Shown: positions 59,701-64,000 of the stretch, one piece after another | Layout of the letters: each line of letters begins with the position of its first letter | Numbering within the stretch: the first letter of the stretch is position 1 | Assembly: GCA_040772005.1 (NCBI GenBank) | Contig: JAXGYZ010000004.1 | Span: forward strand, 124,001-188,000 | DNA length: 64,000 nucleotides | Source of the DNA: MWBF01 sp040772005 | GTDB taxonomy: Bacteria > Chloroflexota > Anaerolineae > CG2-30-64-16 | Direction of reading: 5' to 3' | Notes under the pieces: model-generated | The model's input: the letters and a program-made list of their open reading frames with translations, nothing else | Told to the model about the DNA's origin: nothing | Database searches by the model: none | Program-made: the position numbers and the translations under genes

Positions 59701-61445
59701 GGGCCGCGCAGCTCCCAATACTGCAGATTGGGCGGGCCGAACGGCGGGTAGTCGTAGCGGATGCCGTCCTTGACGAGCACCGTCTGGTCATAGTACTGGA
59801 GCGGAATGATGACCGCCTCTTGCAGGATCACGCGTTCGGCCTGGGCATACAGGTCCGCGCGCAGCGCATCGTCCGGCTCGGTCAGTGCACGGCCCAACCG
59901 GTCGGCGTACTCCGCCGACTCCCAGCCGGTGTACTGGAAGCGCGAGCCGGACTGGAAGGTCGCCAGCATGCTCGCCGCGTCGGGGTAGTCCATCACCCAG
60001 CCCATGCGATACAGGTTGTAGCTGCACTCCGCAGGGGACTTCGCCGCATCAGCCTGCACGGGCCGGTTGCAGTTCTCCAGGCCATCCAGGTAGACGTTCC
60101 ACTCGCTCGTCAGGAGGCGAACGGGGATGCCCACGGCCTCTAACATACCGGCGACCGCCTTGAACAGCGCCTCGTTGTTGCCCTCCCGGTTGTACCACAG
60201 CTCGACCGGCGGCACGGGGTTCGCCGGGCCATAACCCGCCTCGGCCAGGATACGTCGCGCTTCGTCCGGATCGAACCGGTACGCGTCGCCCGCGCCGTCG
60301 CCTGCATAGCCCGGAATCTGCGGCGGGATCAGCGCGTACGCGGGCAGGTGCCACGGCTGTTTGAGCACCTGCTCGATCAGCGCCGAGCGGTCGATCGCGC
60401 TGGCAATCGCGCGGCGGACATTGGCGTCGTTCGTCGGCGCGGCCTGCGTGTTCAGCGCGAGATAGCTCACGCCGGGCTGCACCAACAACTGCAACTCGCG
60501 CGCCCACGCCGGGTCGGCCTCGATGCGCGGGGTTTCCGCCGCCGGCAAGCCGGAGACGGCCAGGTCCCCGCGCTCGTACAGCGCCAACTGCGCGGCCAGG
60601 TCGGGCACGATACGGAACTCGATCCGCTCGATGCTCACCTGTCCTGCATTCCAATAGCGCGGGTTGCGCGTGAGGGTGAGATGGTCGCCGGGCGCCTGCT
60701 CGGCCAGCAGGTACGGGCCGTTGGTCAGCGGGCCGGCCGGCGGCGCAGGCCAGAACAGCGGTGCGGCCAGGAGCCGGGGGAAGAATGCCGCGGGCCGCTC
60801 CAGCGTGATGACCAGGGTCACGTCATCCGCCGCACGGACGCCCACCTGCGCGCAGTCGGCCAGGTCGCCGCTGGCATAGCCGCGCGCGTTCACGACCGGC
60901 GCAATGTCGGTCAGTAGATAGTAGGCCGGGTTGCCCACCTCCGGAGCGAGCACGCGGCACACGCCGTCAACGTAGTGCTGCGCGGTCACCGGGCTGCCGT
61001 CGGACCAGGTGAGGCCGGAGCGCAGGGTCACGGTATAGACGGTCCCATCGGATGAGGCAACCAGGTCCGCCGCCGCCGCCGCCACAGGTGAGCCGTCCCC
61101 GCGCAGATTGTAGAGCCCCTCGTACAACTGCTGGACGACGAGCTGGCTGATTTCATCCGCCGCCTGCTGCGGGTCGAGCGTGGCCGGGTCGCTGCTCAGG
61201 GGATAGACCAGCGTGCCCGCGGGCGCGTTGAGCGGCGACTCGTAGGCAGGCGTCGGCTCAGGGGTCGCAGTGACAACCACCGTCTTCTCGACCTCCACCA
61301 TCACCTCGACCACGCGCGTCTCGACGACCGGCACGGTCACCACGACCTCGACCGACTCCGGCGCGCCGCGCGAACAGGCGGCCGCCAGGAGAATGGTCAG
61401 GGCGAGGCAGATGCCCCAACATGCACGCTTCCAGATCACACGCAC
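59697..61445 (-). CDS. Peptide/nickel-type ABC transporter solute-binding lipoprotein
   Basis: A 582-residue family 5 binding protein. RACWGICLALTILLAAAC is the lipoprotein signal (Cys near residue 24), followed by a linker and the SBP_bac_5 fold: YPLSSDPATLDPQQAADEIS, VTLRSGLTWSDGSPVTAQHY, NARGYASGDLADC, TNGPYLLAEQAPGDHLTLTR and MGWVMDYPDAASMLATFQSG. It captures oligopeptides or similar solutes. It follows the permease genes but is separated from them by a terminator (61601-61630), so it may be expressed on its own. Confidence 0.92.
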   Translation of the reverse strand: MRVIWKRACWGICLALTILLAAACSRGAPESVEVVVTVPVVETRVVEVMVEVEKTVVVTATPEPTPAYESPLNAPAGTLVYPLSSDPATLDPQQAADEISQLVVQQLYEGLYNLRGDGSPVAAAAADLVASSDGTVYTVTLRSGLTWSDGSPVTAQHYVDGVCRVLAPEVGNPAYYLLTDIAPVVNARGYASGDLADCAQVGVRAADDVTLVITLERPAAFFPRLLAAPLFWPAPPAGPLTNGPYLLAEQAPGDHLTLTRNPRYWNAGQVSIERIEFRIVPDLAAQLALYERGDLAVSGLPAAETPRIEADPAWARELQLLVQPGVSYLALNTQAAPTNDANVRRAIASAIDRSALIEQVLKQPWHLPAYALIPPQIPGYAGDGAGDAYRFDPDEARRILAEAGYGPANPVPPVELWYNREGNNEALFKAVAGMLEAVGIPVRLLTSEWNVYLDGLENCNRPVQADAAKSPAECSYNLYRMGWVMDYPDAASMLATFQSGSRFQYTGWESAEYADRLGRALTEPDDALRADLYAQAERVILQEAVIIPLQYYDQTVLVKDGIRYDYPPFGPPNLQYWELRGP

Positions 61446-61466
61446 CTCACGGGATTCACGACACCC

Positions 61467-61575
61467 TGGAGTGGAGGCTTGCGCCGGTTAGGGTGTGAAT
61501 GAGATCACACTACCAAAGCGGCTGAAGTCTCGACTCCAATAGCTCGCGCACCTGTCCGCATTTGAGAATGCGGAC
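61467..61575. repeat. Palindromic repeats upstream of the binding-protein gene
   Basis: TGGAGTGGAGGCTTGCGCCG (61467-61486) pairs imperfectly with CGGCTGAAGTCTCGACTCCA (61519-61538), related to 51463-51540. GTCCGCATTTGAGAATGCGG plus AC (61554-61575) is a 9-bp-stem hairpin nearly identical to 52358-52379. Confidence 0.72.
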
Positions 61576-61600
61576 TCCTCTCTTCCAACTCCCTACAAAC

Positions 61601-61630
61601 AAAAAGGGCGCAGGATGGTCCTGCGCCCCT
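61601..61630 (-). terminator. Intrinsic terminator of the ABC permease operon
   Basis: On the minus strand GGGCGCAGGA-CCA-TCCTGCGCCC is followed by TTTTTGTTTG, a classic rho-independent terminator. It lies just after the OppC-like gene. Confidence 0.88.
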
Positions 61631-61656
61631 ATTGTACTCAAAAAGAGGTGTCCGGC

Positions 61657-62654
<998 letters not shown>

Positions 62655-62658
<4 letters not shown>

Positions 62659-63650
62659 TCTCCAACTTTGATGCGCGGGTCGAGGAACCCGTAGACCAGG
62701 TCAACCGTCAGGTTGGCCACTGCCACCAGGACCGCATATATCAGGGTTGTGCCCATAATCATCGAATAGTCACGCTGCTGGATGGACATCACGAAGGCGC
62801 GGCCGCTGCCCGGGAAAGAAAACATCTGCTCGATAATGAACGAGCCGGTCACCAGGCCCGCGACCGCCGGCCCCAGGATAGTGACGACCGGGATGAGCGA
62901 GTTGCGCAGCATGTGGCGGAGCACGATCACGCGCTCGCGCAGGCCTTTGGCCCGCGCCGTGCGCACGTAGTCCTGCTGCATCACTTCCAGCATAGTCGAG
63001 CGGGTCAGGCGGGTGATGTAGGCAAAGGTGCCGAAGCCCAGGATGGATGCGGGCACGAGCCATGCGCCGGGACTGCTCCAATCCTGCTGGACAATCTTGA
63101 CCAGCCTCAACCGGCTCGCAAAAATGATGATGAAGAAAATGGCGAGCACGAAGCTGGGCACCGAAATGCCGACCGTCGAAATAAACATGGAGATATAGTC
63201 CACCAGGCTGTTGCGCTTCAGGGCCGCCGCGATCCCCAGCGGAATACCGAGGATGGTGGCCATGAAGACAGCGATCAGGCCCAGGCGCACCGAGTAACCG
63301 AACCGGCTATCCCAGAACGGTTTGCCTTCCGGCGGCCGGAACAGGATATCCTGCACATCCAGGCCGCGCTGGCGGTAGGAGGGCCCCAGGTCGCCGCGCA
63401 CCACGCCAAAGATGTAGTTCAGGAACTGGCTGTCAAACGGATTGCCGCCTGTCGTGTTGATGAACAGCGGCTTGTCCAGCCCGAAGCGCCGGTTAAGCAA
63501 TTCCTGCGTGCGCGAGTCGACCTGGCGCGCGCTCAAATCGCGGTCCCAGGGACCGCCGGGCGCGGCGTGCATCAGCACAAAAGTGATCAGCGCCACGAGG
63601 AAAAGCGTGGGGATCATATAGAGCAAACGACGAACAACGTAGGTGGTCAC
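62655..63650 (-). CDS. Peptide ABC transporter permease, OppB/DppB type
   Basis: A 331-residue membrane permease. TYVVRRLLYMIPTLFLVALI is the first helix, FVLMHAAPGGPWDRD the conserved early loop, and DYVRTARAKGLRERVIVLRH the EAA coupling loop. It ends DLVYGFLDPRIKVGD, the family signature. It lies downstream of a solute-binding protein gene (partial, 63835-64000), with a strong hairpin in between. No ATPase genes are visible in the window. Confidence 0.94.
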
Positions 63651-63692
63651 GTCCCCACCCTCCCATACGAGAGACGGCCAGAGGGCTGCCGT

Positions 63693-63745
63693 GTGAGCGG
63701 GCTGCTCACCTTGAGCAGGCTGCTCAGGGTGAGTTGCCCGCTCAC
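63693..63745. repeat. Long hairpin between binding-protein and permease genes
   Basis: GTGAGCGGGC (63693-63702) pairs with GCCCGCTCAC (63736-63745), extended inward by CTCACC/GGTGAG and TGAGCA/TGCTCA. There is no T-tract. Its position suggests 3'-end protection of the binding-protein mRNA or attenuation of the permeases. Confidence 0.7.
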
Positions 63746-63834
63746 GCTGAGCAGACGCTCACCCAGGCGCATCCCCTGGCCGCCGATGGGCGGGCAAAGC
63801 TCACCGGGAGCCTTGCCCGCTACAGAACGCTCGC

Positions 63835-64000
63835 TTATTGCGGCAGCAGCGTCGTGTCGATGTCGATCGAGATCGGGTCGATGATGCCCGGGAAGCCGGA
63901 ATCCTGCGGGGTCTTCTGAACGCCAGTCACCCACGGCTTGATCAGGTAGGTGTTGACGTTGTTCCAGAAGAACGCGACCGGCGCGCCGTCGGTCAGCAGC
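63835..64000 (-). CDS. Peptide ABC transporter solute-binding protein, C-terminal end (partial)
   Basis: Translating the minus strand from the right edge gives about 55 codons ending in TAA (63835-63837). The text includes PVAFFWNNVNTYLIKPWVTG and ends SIDIDTTLLPQ; the segment VNTYLIKPWV is typical of the last strand of family 5 binding proteins. The rest lies outside the window. It heads the operon with the two permeases. Confidence 0.75.
   Translation of the reverse strand, partial: LLTDGAPVAFFWNNVNTYLIKPWVTGVQKTPQDSGFPGIIDPISIDIDTTLLPQ

Overview
This is a GC-rich, densely coded bacterial chromosome segment with no rRNA or tRNA gene and no CRISPR array that I could see. The gene content fits a Chloroflexota bacterium (Anaerolineae/Caldilineae-like): FabL-type enoyl reductase, two nuo loci, Pro/Thr-rich lipoproteins, a lipoprotein ending in LPLILRGA, and many dispersed palindromic and 7-bp-periodic intergenic repeats. 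The lineage is an inference from style and gene content; no phylogenetic marker was tested.

Layout. 1-437: end of an enolase-superfamily gene. 438-2459: a foreign-looking island with a relic of a transposon-associated small ORF, AT-rich palindromes, a low-GC gene joining DnaJ-C-like domains to an HExxH metalloprotease, a well-formed integron attC-like site (2004-2097) and a YCII-domain gene 20 nt after it. 2503-6640 (minus): PepP, M42 aminopeptidase, DUF4349 lipoprotein, metallophosphoesterase. 7004-11023 (plus): tsaE-tsaB-rimI-udg4-rnj. 11110-12111: lipoprotein with a TATAEP repeat. 12360-16484 (plus): proline dehydrogenase, two Y-x6-K enoyl-reductase-type SDRs, and an orphan CHAT protease. 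16558-20256 (minus): CorA, murE and a small membrane/zinc-ribbon protein.

20325-43887: two divergent Complex I loci. The minus locus encodes only membrane subunits (A, H, J, K, L, M, N). The plus locus encodes a full set with CD and EF fusions (A, B, CD, EF, G, H, I, J, K, L, M, N). The window therefore holds two membrane arms and one peripheral arm. Intercistronic gaps of both loci carry 7-bp-periodic repeats, and one copy lies in frame inside nuoL.

43962-64000: an EndoQ (PHP nuclease)-UvrD helicase fusion; a two-gene flavoprotein amine/imino-acid dehydrogenase; an HD phosphohydrolase; an SGNH hydrolase; a coupled SelA-like PLP enzyme/amidohydrolase/unknown/DUF362 cluster; a restriction-modification pair whose nuclease gene is cut by one in-frame TAA; a DEDDh exonuclease; and peptide ABC transporter genes.

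The strongest leads are the attC-like site with the chaperone-like/metalloprotease cassette gene, the EndoQ-UvrD fusion with a palindromic element in its linker, the nonsense-interrupted restriction nuclease beside an intact methylase, the heptamer repeats of the nuo loci, and the orphan second Complex I membrane arm.
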